From assembly GCA_025757845.1 (NCBI GenBank), contig CP107211.1, positions 682,001-746,000 on the forward strand: 64,000 bases of DNA, given 5' to 3'. This stretch comes from Oscillospiraceae bacterium (lineage in GTDB: Bacteria > Bacillota > Clostridia > Oscillospirales > Ruminococcaceae). Below, one piece after another: positions 32,049 to 41,494 of this stretch. The notes under the pieces are model-generated. The model worked only from the letters and a program-made list of their open reading frames with translations, made no database searches and had not been told where the DNA came from. Both the position numbers and the translations under genes were made by a program. Each line of letters opens with the position of its first letter. The stretch's first letter is position 1.

Positions 32049-33162
32049 GTACAAGATGGAGGCGGATGACCTCCACGCCCCGGAAGATCTGAAGGCAAAG
32101 CTGCTGGCCATGGCCGACACCCTGCCCGAAGAGGAAAAGGACCGCCCGATGATGCCGGCGCAGGCAGACAACACGGCTGTCGTGCGCCCGCAGAAACCGC
32201 CCCAAAAGGCAAAGCTCATCCATTTCCCTGCAAAGCAGGTGGGCGCGCTGGCCGCCTGTCTGGCCGTGTGCGTGGTGGGCTACAACGTGCTGGGCACCGG
32301 AATGCTGGACATCGGTGCAAAGAGCAGCAACATGGCTCTGTATTCGGCCAATAGTTCCGCAGCTTCCACCGCAGGTGGCTTTACCACCCAGCAGGCCATG
32401 CTGGACGCTACCCCGGAGGCTGTCACCTATGACCTGGACCAGGCAGCCGTTCTTTCTGAGAACGACGCTGCTGCCGCCGAGGACCGGCAGGCCAGCACCA
32501 GCCCCAAGATCATCTACACCGCCAACCTGACCCTGGAAAGCAAGGACTACGACACGGCCCGCGCGGCACTGGATGCTGCCCTGAATGACGCAGGCGGGTA
32601 TCTGGAATCCAGCAGTGAATATTCAGACGTCGGGTCCAGCCGCAGCGTCAACCTGACCTTCCGTGTGCCGGAAGAAAATTACCAGAGCTTTCTGGATGCT
32701 GTGGCGCAGGCGGGCAATGTGACCTACAAGAGCCAGCAGGCCGACGATGTGACCACCCAGTACATGGACGTGGAAACGCGGCTGGCCAATCTGGAAGCCC
32801 AGCGCACCCGTCTGCAGGAGCTGCAGGCCCAGGCCGACAATCTGTCCGACCTGCTGCAGATCGAGACCAGCCTGACCGACGTGCAGTCCCAGATCGAGAG
32901 CTGGCAGAGCCAGCTGGACTGGTACGGCAATCAGGTGCAGCAGTGCACCGTGTACGTCAACCTGAGCGAGGTGCAGAACTACACCCCCACCGATGAGAGC
33001 TTCCTGGGCAGCGTCGGTGCAGCCTTTGCACAGGGCTGGTCCAATTTTGTAAACGGCCTGCAGCAGCTGGCCGTCTGGCTGGCCGGTGCCTGGCCGGTGG
33101 TGCTGGTGGTCGCGGCCGCCGCCGCAGGCTTTGCCGTCTGGCGCAAAAAGCGGAAGAAGTAA
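32035..33162 (+). CDS. DUF4349 membrane protein, probable anti-sigma partner
   Basis: A 375-residue protein. The cytosolic N-terminus is about 60 residues (ADDLHAPEDLKAKLLAMADTLPEEEKDR), followed by a membrane helix near 70-85 (VGALAACLAVCVVGYNVLG). The extracellular DUF4349 domain has KIIYTANLTLESKDYDTARAALDAALNDAGGYLESSS, NLTFRVPEENYQSFLDAV and a coiled coil (YMDVETRLANLEAQRTRLQELQ). A C-terminal helix and basic stop-transfer end the protein. Overlap with the ECF sigma gene and the short cytosolic head suggest it senses the envelope and releases the sigma factor. That role is inference. Confidence 0.8.
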   Translation: MRWYEYKMEADDLHAPEDLKAKLLAMADTLPEEEKDRPMMPAQADNTAVVRPQKPPQKAKLIHFPAKQVGALAACLAVCVVGYNVLGTGMLDIGAKSSNMALYSANSSAASTAGGFTTQQAMLDATPEAVTYDLDQAAVLSENDAAAAEDRQASTSPKIIYTANLTLESKDYDTARAALDAALNDAGGYLESSSEYSDVGSSRSVNLTFRVPEENYQSFLDAVAQAGNVTYKSQQADDVTTQYMDVETRLANLEAQRTRLQELQAQADNLSDLLQIETSLTDVQSQIESWQSQLDWYGNQVQQCTVYVNLSEVQNYTPTDESFLGSVGAAFAQGWSNFVNGLQQLAVWLAGAWPVVLVVAAAAAGFAVWRKKRKK

Positions 33163-33211
33163 GGGCGGCAAGCCCCTCCTGCACAAAATTCAAAATTTTT
33201 GGAAAAAGGGG

Positions 33212-33240
33212 TTGACATTGTTCCCGCCCTGTGGTATTAT
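33212..33240 (+). promoter_or_regulatory. Promoter of tRNA-fMet
   Basis: TTGACA (33212-33217), 17 bp, TATTAT (33235-33240). Confidence 0.88.
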
Positions 33241-33283
33241 ACTTGAGCAGTCAGCGAACAGCTGATGAGCGAAAAGTAAATAT

Positions 33284-33360
<77 letters not shown>

Positions 33361-33362
33361 CT

Positions 33363-33397
33363 AAGCGTTCTGAGATTTCTCAGAACGCTTTTTTTGT
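33363..33397 (+). terminator. tRNA-fMet terminator
   Basis: Perfect AGCGTTCTGAGA/TCTCAGAACGCT stem, then TTTTTTT. Confidence 0.95.
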
Positions 33398-33414
33398 TGT
33401 GTTTTACGGAAAAA

Positions 33415-33455
33415 GGATCCCCCGGTCCACGCTGCAGGCGGACCGGGGGATTTTT
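33415..33455. terminator. Terminator shared with the LysR gene
   Basis: ATCCCCCGGTCC/GGACCGGGGGAT stem with a TTTTT flank. Confidence 0.85.
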
Positions 33456-33458
33456 GCC

Positions 33459-34340
33459 TTATAAATGTTCTGCCAGTTCAAACATGGCGCGCACGCTGGC
33501 GCGGCTGCGCTCCCGGCGGGAAATGAGCAAGAAGCTGAAGTTCCACTGCGGGCCGTCGATGGGCACGCTGCACAGGTCCAGGCGCAGGTATTTGGGCGCG
33601 GAAGAGGGCAGCAGGCCGATGCCCACCCCGGCGCTGGCCAGCAGGAACAGCTCCTCCAGCGTCCGGGTGTGAAGGACCGGGTTTCCTTTCAGACCCAGCT
33701 GATTGTAGTACTGGCGCAGCAGCTCCTCGGTGTTGCCCTGGGGGTCCTCTTGAGTCAGGATCAGCGTTTCGCCCTGCAGCTGCTGCGGCGCGATCTTTTC
33801 CGCTCCGGCAAGGGGGTGGCCGGTCGGCAGCAGCCAGGTGGCGTGCACCTGCTGCAGGATGATGCTGTCCAGCCCCTCCAGATCGGGCAGGTCAAAATCC
33901 ATGGCGACCAGCAGGTCGATCTTCCGGTCCACCAGCTGGCTGACCAGCTGCTGCCGGGAGCCGGTCACGGTGGCAAGCTGCACTTCCGGGTGCAGGCTGT
34001 GGTACTGACGGAGCAATTGGGAGATGGCGTGCTGCTCCAGGATGGTGGGGATGCCCAGGGTCAGGTGGGTCTGCTGCTCCTGGGCGATGGTCTGGGTTCG
34101 GGTCACGACCTCTTCCAGCCGGGCCGTGAGCTCGTTGACCTGCTGGAAGAAATACTCTCCGGCCAGCGTCAGCTTGACATGGGCTGTGTCGCGCTCCAGC
34201 AGGGTGACGTGCAGCTCCTCTTCCAAGGCGCAGATCTGGCGGCTGATGGCTGTCTGGGACACAAAGCAGGACCGCGCCGCCTTGGTAAAGCTGCCGGAGC
34301 GGGCTACCCGCTGAAAGTACATGATCTGCTGCAATGTCAT
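33459..34340 (-). CDS. LysR-family transcriptional regulator
   Basis: A 293-residue protein. N-terminal winged HTH: MTLQQIMYFQRVARSGSFTKAARSCFVSQTAISRQICALEEELHVTLLERD. A periplasmic-binding-like effector domain follows (THLTLGIPTILEQHAISQLLRQYHSLHPEVQL...). It is divergent from the flavin reductase gene with a 206-bp shared promoter region, so it most likely controls that gene. The effector is unknown. Confidence 0.93.
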   Translation of the reverse strand: MTLQQIMYFQRVARSGSFTKAARSCFVSQTAISRQICALEEELHVTLLERDTAHVKLTLAGEYFFQQVNELTARLEEVVTRTQTIAQEQQTHLTLGIPTILEQHAISQLLRQYHSLHPEVQLATVTGSRQQLVSQLVDRKIDLLVAMDFDLPDLEGLDSIILQQVHATWLLPTGHPLAGAEKIAPQQLQGETLILTQEDPQGNTEELLRQYYNQLGLKGNPVLHTRTLEELFLLASAGVGIGLLPSSAPKYLRLDLCSVPIDGPQWNFSFLLISRRERSRASVRAMFELAEHL

Positions 34341-34546
34341 ACGCTTTTTCTCCTGCCTGCATCAAAAATTGTGAAACCTTGCCAAGAGTATAACAAATTT
34401 CTTGTGCAAACTCAACCACCTTATGCGTCTAAGTTATAAGTGGGCAAATTATTGGTATTTCAAATCTTTGCCGAAACCTGTTAAACTTGTAACAAGAGCG
34501 CCGGGCCTACACAAGACCGGTGCAAAAGAAGAAAAGAGGTAACCAA

Positions 34547-36883
34547 ATGAAGAGCAAGATCTCTCGCCGCAGCTTCCTGCGCAACATTGCTGCCGCTGGC
34601 AGCGGTGCCGCTGCGCTGGGTCTGCTGGCAGGCTGCAGTTCCAGCAGCACCGCCGCATCCTCCGGCAGCACCGCAGCCGCCGAGGACAAGTACACCCCGG
34701 GCACCTATTCTGCCTCCAAGACCATCTCCTACTCCGAGATCGGTGTCTCCATGACCTTTGATGCCAACAGCATCACCGCCTGCGAGATCACTTCCTCCGG
34801 TGAGCAGGACCTGCTGACCGACGACAAAAAGACTGCCATGGCCAAGGCCATCGTGGAGGGCCAGAGCGCCGATGTGGACGCTGTGACCAGCTGCACGCTG
34901 GTGGCCTCCGTGGGCGCCATCCAGGAGTGCGTAGCCGACTGTATCGCACAGGCTACCGGCACTGAGGTGGAAAAGCCTGAGACGATCGAAGTGACCGGCC
35001 GTGTGCCCGGCTACTGCGGCCCCGGCGACTGGCTGGGTGAGGCTCCGGCTGACCCCGACAAGTACGAGGAGGCAGGCACCTATGATGTGGTCATCGTGGG
35101 CGGCGGCCATGCCGGCGTCGGCGCAGCCTTTGGTGCTGTGGATGAGGGCGCTACCGTGGCGGTCATTGAAAAGCAGCCCTGGGGCAACTTTGTGGACCTG
35201 GACGGCACCGGCACCAACATGGGCGGCTGGTACGGCGAGGACATCGGCCACGTCAACTCCAAGCTGCTGATCGAGCGCGGCTATGGCCCCTATGACACCG
35301 GTGCCATCACCTCCGAGTTCTGCAAGCGTGCCGCAGGCCGTGTGAACCCCGAGATCATCAAGAACTTCGTGCAGTATTCCGGCCAGATGTTCGACCGCTA
35401 CGAGGAGATCTACGACTCCTATGAGGAAGAGCGCAAGGCCAACGACAGCGACGTGTATCTGGCCGATACCGCTGTCATCGTGCCCAAGGCCACCGGTGAC
35501 GGCAAGACCGGCGACCAGTGGGTGGACGGCGAGCCCGCAGGCGGTGCCGGTCACTACGACATGAGCGATATGTTCCAGTACCCGCTGTGCAACACCCAGG
35601 CAGCCTACGGCCAGCAGAAGGCCAGCTACCCCATCAGCTGCGGCGGCTACCTGACCTGGCCCTGCAATGCCCAGTTCTACGGCTATCAGGGCAACAACAT
35701 CGAGTACATCCATAAGTACATCGTCAAGTATGTGCAGGAGACCCCCAACTGTGCCTGGGACTTTGAGCGCGAGGGCATCAAGCTCATCCAGGACGACAGC
35801 GGCAAGGTCACCGGCGTGTACGCCAAGGGCGCCGACGGCACCTACTACCGCTACAACTGCAACAAGGGCGTCATCCTGTGCGCAGGCGACTTCATCGGCA
35901 ACCCCGAGATGTGCTGGGCGCTGCTGAACGAGGGCATGGAGTGGGCTGAGCGCAGCGGCGCGACCGCTGACAGCTGGGCCTCTGCAGGCACCCGCAACGG
36001 CCAGGGCCACAAGATGGCCTGCTGGGCAGGCGGCATGATCGAGCCCACCCCCCGTGGCTGGATGGCCATCGGCGGCGGCGCTTCCGGCCCCTGGGGCACC
36101 GCTCCCATGCTGATGCTGAACAGCCGCGGCAAGCGCTTCATGAACGAGGGCGCCATTGCTCAGATGCAGGCCACCTGCCTGCGTCAGCCCGCCGGTCTGG
36201 CCTGCTACGTCACCGACGCCAACTGGGCCAAGACCCTGAAGGCTGCTCCGCTGGACCACGGCGCACCCAACTTTGGCATGCAGGACTACTGGGATAAGAT
36301 CGAGCAGGACATGAACAACACCGTGTCCGGTCAGGCCAACACCATCACCATTGCAAACCTGGCCGAGCGCACCCAGATGGCCGGTACCGTTTACCGTGCC
36401 GACACCCTGGACGAGCTGGCAGACCTGCTGGGCTACAAGGGCGCTGCCAAGCAGAACTTCCTGGACAGCATCGCACACTACAACGAGCTGTGCTATGCAG
36501 GCGTGGACAGTGACTACGGCAAGGATGCACCGTACATGGTGCCCATCGACACCGCTCCGTTCTTCGGCGGCACCAGCTCCACCGGCCACTCCTCCAACCC
36601 GATGATGGTCACCATGAGCGGTGTCATCACCGACGAGACCCAGAACGTCCTGAACAAGGACTGGGAGCCCATCGAGGGCCTGTATGTGGCTGGCAACTGC
36701 CTGGGCGGTCGTTACGGCTTTGGCTACAGCACTCCGTTCGCCGGCAACTCGGTCGGTATGGCCATGACCCACGGCTGGACCGCAGGCCATCAGGTGGCTT
36801 CCGACAAGAAGTTCCTGGGTGAGCCCGTGGAGGCCATGGAGGCACCCGCAGGCGGCCCCGGCGGCCCCGGCGGTCCCCACTGA
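34547..36883 (+). CDS. Tat-exported FMN/FAD-dependent reductase (fumarate/urocanate-reductase-like)
   Basis: A 778-residue extracytoplasmic flavoprotein. The twin-arginine motif SRRSFLRN is followed by lipobox LLAGC, so it is a Tat-exported lipoprotein. An FMN-binding domain lies at about 50-140, with DAVTSCT as the likely covalent FMN site. An FAD-binding Rossmann motif DVVIVGGGHAGVGAAFGAV starts near residue 180. The C-terminal FAD block is GLYVAGNCLGGRYGFGYSTPFAGNSVG. Relatives reduce fumarate, urocanate, methacrylate or other enoates as respiratory acceptors. The substrate is unknown. ATG 34547 follows AGAGG. The Gly/Pro tail (GGPGGPGGPH) is unusual. Confidence 0.85.
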   Translation: MKSKISRRSFLRNIAAAGSGAAALGLLAGCSSSSTAASSGSTAAAEDKYTPGTYSASKTISYSEIGVSMTFDANSITACEITSSGEQDLLTDDKKTAMAKAIVEGQSADVDAVTSCTLVASVGAIQECVADCIAQATGTEVEKPETIEVTGRVPGYCGPGDWLGEAPADPDKYEEAGTYDVVIVGGGHAGVGAAFGAVDEGATVAVIEKQPWGNFVDLDGTGTNMGGWYGEDIGHVNSKLLIERGYGPYDTGAITSEFCKRAAGRVNPEIIKNFVQYSGQMFDRYEEIYDSYEEERKANDSDVYLADTAVIVPKATGDGKTGDQWVDGEPAGGAGHYDMSDMFQYPLCNTQAAYGQQKASYPISCGGYLTWPCNAQFYGYQGNNIEYIHKYIVKYVQETPNCAWDFEREGIKLIQDDSGKVTGVYAKGADGTYYRYNCNKGVILCAGDFIGNPEMCWALLNEGMEWAERSGATADSWASAGTRNGQGHKMACWAGGMIEPTPRGWMAIGGGASGPWGTAPMLMLNSRGKRFMNEGAIAQMQATCLRQPAGLACYVTDANWAKTLKAAPLDHGAPNFGMQDYWDKIEQDMNNTVSGQANTITIANLAERTQMAGTVYRADTLDELADLLGYKGAAKQNFLDSIAHYNELCYAGVDSDYGKDAPYMVPIDTAPFFGGTSSTGHSSNPMMVTMSGVITDETQNVLNKDWEPIEGLYVAGNCLGGRYGFGYSTPFAGNSVGMAMTHGWTAGHQVASDKKFLGEPVEAMEAPAGGPGGPGGPH

Positions 36884-36916
36884 TCTCTTCTGACGCGTTT
36901 CTTTTTCTTCTTCTCT

Positions 36917-36947
36917 GGGGAAGCCCCGTTACAGGGCTTCCCCTTTT
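36917..36947 (+). terminator. Terminator after the flavin reductase
   Basis: GGGGAAGCCC/GGGCTTCCCC stem, then TTTTG. Confidence 0.9.
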
Positions 36948-36993
36948 GCATGAATGCGTGTATACTTTATAAAAAACGACAAGGAGCATCACC

Positions 36994-38082
36994 ATGGCAA
37001 AACCGCTCGTGCTTGACCTGCACATCCCTTACTGCATCCGCCCGGAAAACTACCTCGCGCACTTCAACGCGGTGGGCTCCAATGCGGAAAAAAACGCCTA
37101 TATGGACGCCCTCAAGCGGGAGGTGCTCTCCTATGAGGGAGAACTGGACGGTTACGAGATCCGGGCCGTGCACCTCAGCGGCGGCAGCGCCAGCGTGATG
37201 GCCCCGGACCTGCTGGGCGATGTGCTGCGCACGGTGCGCACCCATCTGCCGGTGGCGCAGGGGGCAGAGGTCAGCTACGACTCGCTGCCCGTCACCATCG
37301 GCACGCCGTCCCTCACGGGCATCGCGTCCGGCCACCCCAACCGCACCGAACTGATGATGCGCTCGGACAACGACGCCGAGCTGAAGGCGCTGGGCTGCAC
37401 CCACAACGCGCAGCATATCCGCAACGCCATGCTGTTTCTGGCAAAGTTCCACCTGAACAATGTGGGCCTGACCCTGAACTACGGCATCCCGGGGCAGACG
37501 ATGCAGAGCTGGCACAACAGCCTGCACGCGGCGGTCATCATGCAGGCCGGGCACATCACGGCAGAGCCGCTGGCCGTGACCGACGCCGAGGGTATGCCCA
37601 ACGCGGTGGAGCGGTTCGAGATGTTCCGCTATGCCTGCGAGTACCTGCCGGAGAACGGCTACAAGATGTATGCTGCCGGGTGCTTTGCCCGCCCCGGCTA
37701 CGAGTACCGCGCCCGTGCCATGGAGTGGAACGGGGATGACGTCATCGGCATGGGCGTCAACGGCGGTTCGGTGTACGACGGCTATGCCGTGCGCAACACC
37801 AACAGCCTCAAGCTTTACATCAAAAATGCCGGTGACTTTGAAAAGCTCACGGCGCAGGCCGCGCAGCTGGACGAGAACGCGCTGATGCTGCGCTACCTGC
37901 GGGGCCGCATGAAGCTGAACGACGGCGTGGTGGAGCCGCTGTTCCGGGAGCGGTTCGGGCAGGAACTGCCGCAGGAATTTTCCACCCTGCTGGATAAGGC
38001 GGTGGAAAACGGCCTGGCCCAGCGCACGGCCGACGGCTGGATGCCTACCCTGGAAGGACTGTTCCGGGGCGAGGTACTGTAA
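36994..38082 (+). CDS. HemW/HemN-like protein lacking the radical SAM cysteines
   Basis: A 362-residue protein aligned by eye with HemW: HLSGGSAS for the usual GGGTPS, then DNDAELKALGCTHNAQHIR, NNVGLTLNYGIPGQTMQSWHNSL and GCFARPGYEYR. The 4Fe-4S motif normally reads HIPFCxxxCxYCDF. Here it is HIPYCIRPENYLAHF, so only the first Cys remains and the two others are Glu and Leu. It should not bind a canonical cluster. It could be a haem-binding or regulatory derivative. It starts at ATG 36994 after AAGGAG, with a terminator at 38092. Confidence 0.7.
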   Translation: MAKPLVLDLHIPYCIRPENYLAHFNAVGSNAEKNAYMDALKREVLSYEGELDGYEIRAVHLSGGSASVMAPDLLGDVLRTVRTHLPVAQGAEVSYDSLPVTIGTPSLTGIASGHPNRTELMMRSDNDAELKALGCTHNAQHIRNAMLFLAKFHLNNVGLTLNYGIPGQTMQSWHNSLHAAVIMQAGHITAEPLAVTDAEGMPNAVERFEMFRYACEYLPENGYKMYAAGCFARPGYEYRARAMEWNGDDVIGMGVNGGSVYDGYAVRNTNSLKLYIKNAGDFEKLTAQAAQLDENALMLRYLRGRMKLNDGVVEPLFRERFGQELPQEFSTLLDKAVENGLAQRTADGWMPTLEGLFRGEVL

Positions 38083-38091
38083 CACAAAAAG

Positions 38092-38129
38092 CGGGAGCTG
38101 TCCCATGGGAGAGACGGCTCCCGTTTTTT
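38092..38129 (+). terminator. Terminator
   Basis: CGGGAGC...GTC pairs with GAC...GCTCCCG, then TTTTTTG. Confidence 0.85.
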
Positions 38130-38204
38130 GTATGCCAAAAGTCCCCACGGCGGGCCGATTTGTGGTATACTGGTAGAAAACACGGACCCGTGAAGGAGAA
38201 AAGC

Positions 38205-39092
38205 ATGCAATACAAACTTCTGGTAAGCGATTTTGACAATACACTGGTGCCCTTTGGGGAGCCGAAGCCCCGCCCGGCGGTGGTAAAGGCCGTGAAAAAG
38301 CTGCAGGCCGCCGGGGTGAAATTTGCGCTGAGCACCGGCCGCGCCTATCCTTGCGTGCACAGGGAGCAGCTGGGCGGCATCCGGCCGGATTACATCGTTA
38401 CCTGCAACGGTGCCTGCGTGACCGATGCCAAGGGCACCGTGGTGGCGGAACACCCCCTCACCAACGAGGAAATGTACGCGCTGGTGGATTTCTGCGAGGA
38501 TTACAACTACCCGCTGCAGTTCAATTTCCGGGATGCCTGCTATGTGTACTGTGAGTACGAGGCCCTGCGCAACAATTACGCAAAGATGGGCAGCAGCGGC
38601 CTGACCTGCGTGGACGGTGAGGACCAAGACCGGCACCTCATCGACATGCCCCATTCGGCGTTTGCTGCTGTGCCGCCGGAACATGTAGCAGACTTCATGG
38701 CAAAATACGGCCATCTGAACCTGAACTGGATGCAGGTGGGCGCAAAAAACGCCGACGGCTACTGCTTTTACGACATCGTGCGCGGCGGCATGGACAAGGG
38801 CGTGGGCCTGACCGACCTGTGTGCCCGGCTGGGTCTGTCGCCGGAAGAGGCGGTGGCGGCGGGAGACTCGGCCAACGACCTGAGCATGCTGCGCACGGCC
38901 GGCTTGGGCGTGTGCATGGACAATGGAACCGAGGATGCAAAGGCCGCTGCTGACCGGGTCATCGGTGATGTGCGGGAGGACGGCCTGGCGGCGCTGATCG
39001 AGGAACTCTGGTTTGATGGCCCGAAAGCGGAGCCCTCCGGCCGGGACCTGGGCTCGGCCTGGGCACAGATCGAAAGCGCAGGCGGCCAATGA
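38205..39092 (+). CDS. HAD-superfamily phosphatase (Cof-type)
   Basis: A 295-residue protein. Motif I is LVSDFDNTLVPF, motif II ALSTGRAY, and motif IV AAGDSANDLSMLRTAGLGVCM, with the Cof-type C2 cap between. Such proteins dephosphorylate small sugar or nucleotide phosphates; the substrate is unknown. It overlaps the next gene by 4 bp (ATGA). The start is ATG 38205 after AAGGAG. Confidence 0.9.
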   Translation: MQYKLLVSDFDNTLVPFGEPKPRPAVVKAVKKLQAAGVKFALSTGRAYPCVHREQLGGIRPDYIVTCNGACVTDAKGTVVAEHPLTNEEMYALVDFCEDYNYPLQFNFRDACYVYCEYEALRNNYAKMGSSGLTCVDGEDQDRHLIDMPHSAFAAVPPEHVADFMAKYGHLNLNWMQVGAKNADGYCFYDIVRGGMDKGVGLTDLCARLGLSPEEAVAAGDSANDLSMLRTAGLGVCMDNGTEDAKAAADRVIGDVREDGLAALIEELWFDGPKAEPSGRDLGSAWAQIESAGGQ

Positions 39093-39577
39093 GCTTTGCA
39101 CCGGTGTACAATGAGCATAGCCGGGCGCTGATCCTGGGCACCTGGCCCAGCCCCAAAAGCCGGGAGATGGCCTTTTATTACGGCCACCCGCAGAACCGCT
39201 TCTGGCCGATGATGGCCGCCCTGACCGGGGAGCCGGTGCCGAAGCGGGAGGACATCGAAGCAAAAAAGCAGATCATCCTGCGCCATGGGCTGGCCCTGTG
39301 GGACACGCTGGAAAGCTGCACCATCACCGGGGCGTCGGATGCATCCATCCGGGACGTGGTGCCCAACGACATCGCCGCTCTGCTGCAGAGGGTGCCCATT
39401 GAGGCGGTGTTCTGCAACGGGGCCACGGCCTATCGCATTTATACAAAGTATCTGCAGCCGGTCACCGGTCTTGCGGCGGTCAAACTGCCCAGCACCAGCC
39501 CGGCCAATGCGGCCTGCCGCCCGGAGATGCTGCGGCAGGTGTGGGGCACGGCGCTGGCAGACTGGATCGCCAAATAA
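39089..39577 (+). CDS. DNA-deoxyinosine glycosylase (uracil-DNA glycosylase superfamily)
   Basis: A 162-residue protein: ALILGTWPSPKSRE (motif A), YYGHPQNRFWPMMAAL, GLALWDTLESCTITGASDASIRDVVPND, FCNGATAYRIY, and LPSTSPANA as the motif B equivalent. This matches the hypoxanthine/uracil excision group of family 6-like glycosylases. It repairs deaminated bases and is coupled to the HAD gene upstream. Confidence 0.85.
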   Translation: MSFAPVYNEHSRALILGTWPSPKSREMAFYYGHPQNRFWPMMAALTGEPVPKREDIEAKKQIILRHGLALWDTLESCTITGASDASIRDVVPNDIAALLQRVPIEAVFCNGATAYRIYTKYLQPVTGLAAVKLPSTSPANAACRPEMLRQVWGTALADWIAK

Positions 39578-39678
39578 TTGCCAAGCTGTAAATTCTTCAT
39601 GAATCCGCTTGCGTTTTTCGCAAAGGGTTGTATTATGGGTACTATAAGGGGCACCTGCCCCGGAAAAGGAGAACGACC

Positions 39679-40308
39679 ATGAGCAAGATCATCCGCACCC
39701 GGAAGCCCAGTGTCCTGCCGTACTACGCGGCGGCGCTGGTGTTTGTGGTGCTGTGCGCGGTGCTGCCGGTGTACCGGCTGTGGGCCCTTGCGGCGGCGCT
39801 GGCAGCCGCTGCGGCGGCATTCCTGGCGGCCAAAAAGGTCTGCCCGCCCCGTGTGGTGGAAACCGAGGTGCCCTTCCACACGGGTGTGGAGGACGTGGAC
39901 GCCATGCTGGCAGACATCCAGCAGAAGCTGGACACTCTGCACAGCCTGAACGAATCCCTGCCCGACCCGCAGCTGTCCGCCGCCATGACCCGCATGGAAA
40001 AGGCCGGACGCTCCATTGTGGAAGTGGTGGAGGCCAACCCCGCCAAGGCAAAGCAGGTGCGCCGCTTTGCCAACTACTATCTGCCGGACGCCGTGAATGT
40101 GCTGCAGCAGTATGCGCAGCTGGCCCGGCAGGGGGTGCGCGGCGAGAACGCCGCCGCCATCCGTGCCGAGGTGGAGCACAATGCGTCCTCCATTGCTACG
40201 GCCTTTGAAAACCAGCTGGATGCACTGTACGCCGCAGAAAGCATGGACCTGTCGGCAGACCTGACCGTGCTGCAGAACATGCTTAAAGGGCAGGGACTGA
40301 GTAAATAA
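39679..40308 (+). CDS. XpaC-like membrane protein
   Basis: A 209-residue protein. Two N-terminal helices (YYAAALVFVVLCAVLPVY, WALAAALAAAAAAFLAA) precede a cytosolic helical region with MLADIQQKLDTLHSLNE, RFANYYLPDAVNVLQQYAQLARQG. This is the XpaC (5-bromo-4-chloroindolyl phosphate hydrolysis) family. XpaC is repeatedly paired with TelA, as here. The biochemical role is unclear. ATG 39679 follows AAAGGAG. Confidence 0.85.
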   Translation: MSKIIRTRKPSVLPYYAAALVFVVLCAVLPVYRLWALAAALAAAAAAFLAAKKVCPPRVVETEVPFHTGVEDVDAMLADIQQKLDTLHSLNESLPDPQLSAAMTRMEKAGRSIVEVVEANPAKAKQVRRFANYYLPDAVNVLQQYAQLARQGVRGENAAAIRAEVEHNASSIATAFENQLDALYAAESMDLSADLTVLQNMLKGQGLSK

Positions 40309-40338
40309 ACGGATATACTGGAAAGGAAGGAATCTCCT

Positions 40339-41493
40339 ATGGCAGACAACACGTTCAACTTTGACCTCGACGCACCCGCTGTGCCTACCCTGACGCTGGA
40401 CCCGGCTCCGGCACAGGAGCAGGCCCAGCCCAAACAGCCGGAACCCGCCGCTGCCCCCGAGGCACAGGTCAAGCTCAGCCCGGAAGAGCAGGCCATGGTG
40501 GATCAGTTCGCGGAGAAGATCGACATCACCAACAGCCAGCAGGTGCTGCAGTACGGCTCCGCCTGCCAGAAGAAGATCGGCGACTTCTCCGAAGCAGCTC
40601 TTTCCAAGGTGTCCACCAAGGACCTGGGCGAAGTGGGCAATATGATCACCGACCTGATCGGCGAGCTGAAGAGCTTTGACGCAGGCGAAGAGCAGCAGAA
40701 GGGCATTCTGGGCTTCTTCAAGAAAAAGGGCGACCAGCTCGACGCCCTCAAGACCAAGTACAACAAGGCCGAGACCAACGTGGAGAATATCCAGGGCATG
40801 CTGGAGGCCCATCAGGTGCAGCTGCTCAAGGACATCGCCATGCTGGACAAGATGTATGACCTGAACATGGCCTACTTCAAGGAGCTCAGCATGTACATTC
40901 TGGCCGGTAAAAAGAAGCTGGCCGAGGTGCGTGCAGGGGAGCTGCAGCAGGCCATGGACAAGGCCAAGGCTTCCGGCCTGCCGGAGGACGCCCAGGCGGC
41001 CCGCGACCTGGCCGACCAGTGCGAGCGCTTTGAAAAGAAGCTGTACGATCTGGAGCTTACCCGCAACATCAGCCTGCAGATGGGCCCCCAGATCCGCCTG
41101 CTGCAGAACAACAACACCATGATGGCCGAGAAGATCCAGTCTACCATCGTGAACACCATCCCCCTGTGGAAGAACCAGATGGTGCTGGCCCTGGGCCTGG
41201 CCCACAGCCAGCAGGCCATGCAGGCCGAGCGTGCCGTCACCGACATGACCAACGACCTGCTCAAGAAGAACGCTGAGGCGCTCAAGCTGGGCACCATCGA
41301 GACGGCCAAGGAGTCCCAGCGCGGCGTGGTGGACATCGAGACCCTGCAGCAGACCAACAAGAGCCTGATCGAGACGCTGGACGAGCTGAACAAGATCCAG
41401 ACCGAGGGCCGCGCAAAGCGCGCTGCCGCCGAGCAGGAACTGACCCGTATCGAGGACGAACTGAAATCCAAAATGATGGAGATCCGGAGCTGA
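40339..41493 (+). CDS. TelA-family protein (toxic anion resistance)
   Basis: A 384-residue, highly helical cytosolic protein with the TelA core: LGEVGNMITDLIGELKSFD, GILGFFKKKGDQLDALKTKYNKAETNV, SLQMGPQIRLLQNNNTMMAEKIQSTIVNTIPLWKNQMVLALGL. TelA relatives are linked to tellurite and cell-wall-agent tolerance. The neighbours XpaC, LemA-like and TPM proteins suggest an envelope stress operon. Confidence 0.92.
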   Translation: MADNTFNFDLDAPAVPTLTLDPAPAQEQAQPKQPEPAAAPEAQVKLSPEEQAMVDQFAEKIDITNSQQVLQYGSACQKKIGDFSEAALSKVSTKDLGEVGNMITDLIGELKSFDAGEEQQKGILGFFKKKGDQLDALKTKYNKAETNVENIQGMLEAHQVQLLKDIAMLDKMYDLNMAYFKELSMYILAGKKKLAEVRAGELQQAMDKAKASGLPEDAQAARDLADQCERFEKKLYDLELTRNISLQMGPQIRLLQNNNTMMAEKIQSTIVNTIPLWKNQMVLALGLAHSQQAMQAERAVTDMTNDLLKKNAEALKLGTIETAKESQRGVVDIETLQQTNKSLIETLDELNKIQTEGRAKRAAAEQELTRIEDELKSKMMEIRS

Positions 41494-41494
41494 A

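Noticed and set aside
34481..36880. 799-codon antisense ORF opposite the flavin reductase
   Set aside because: It is a by-product of GC-rich codon bias; the sense strand has clear FAD/FMN motifs and a Tat signal.
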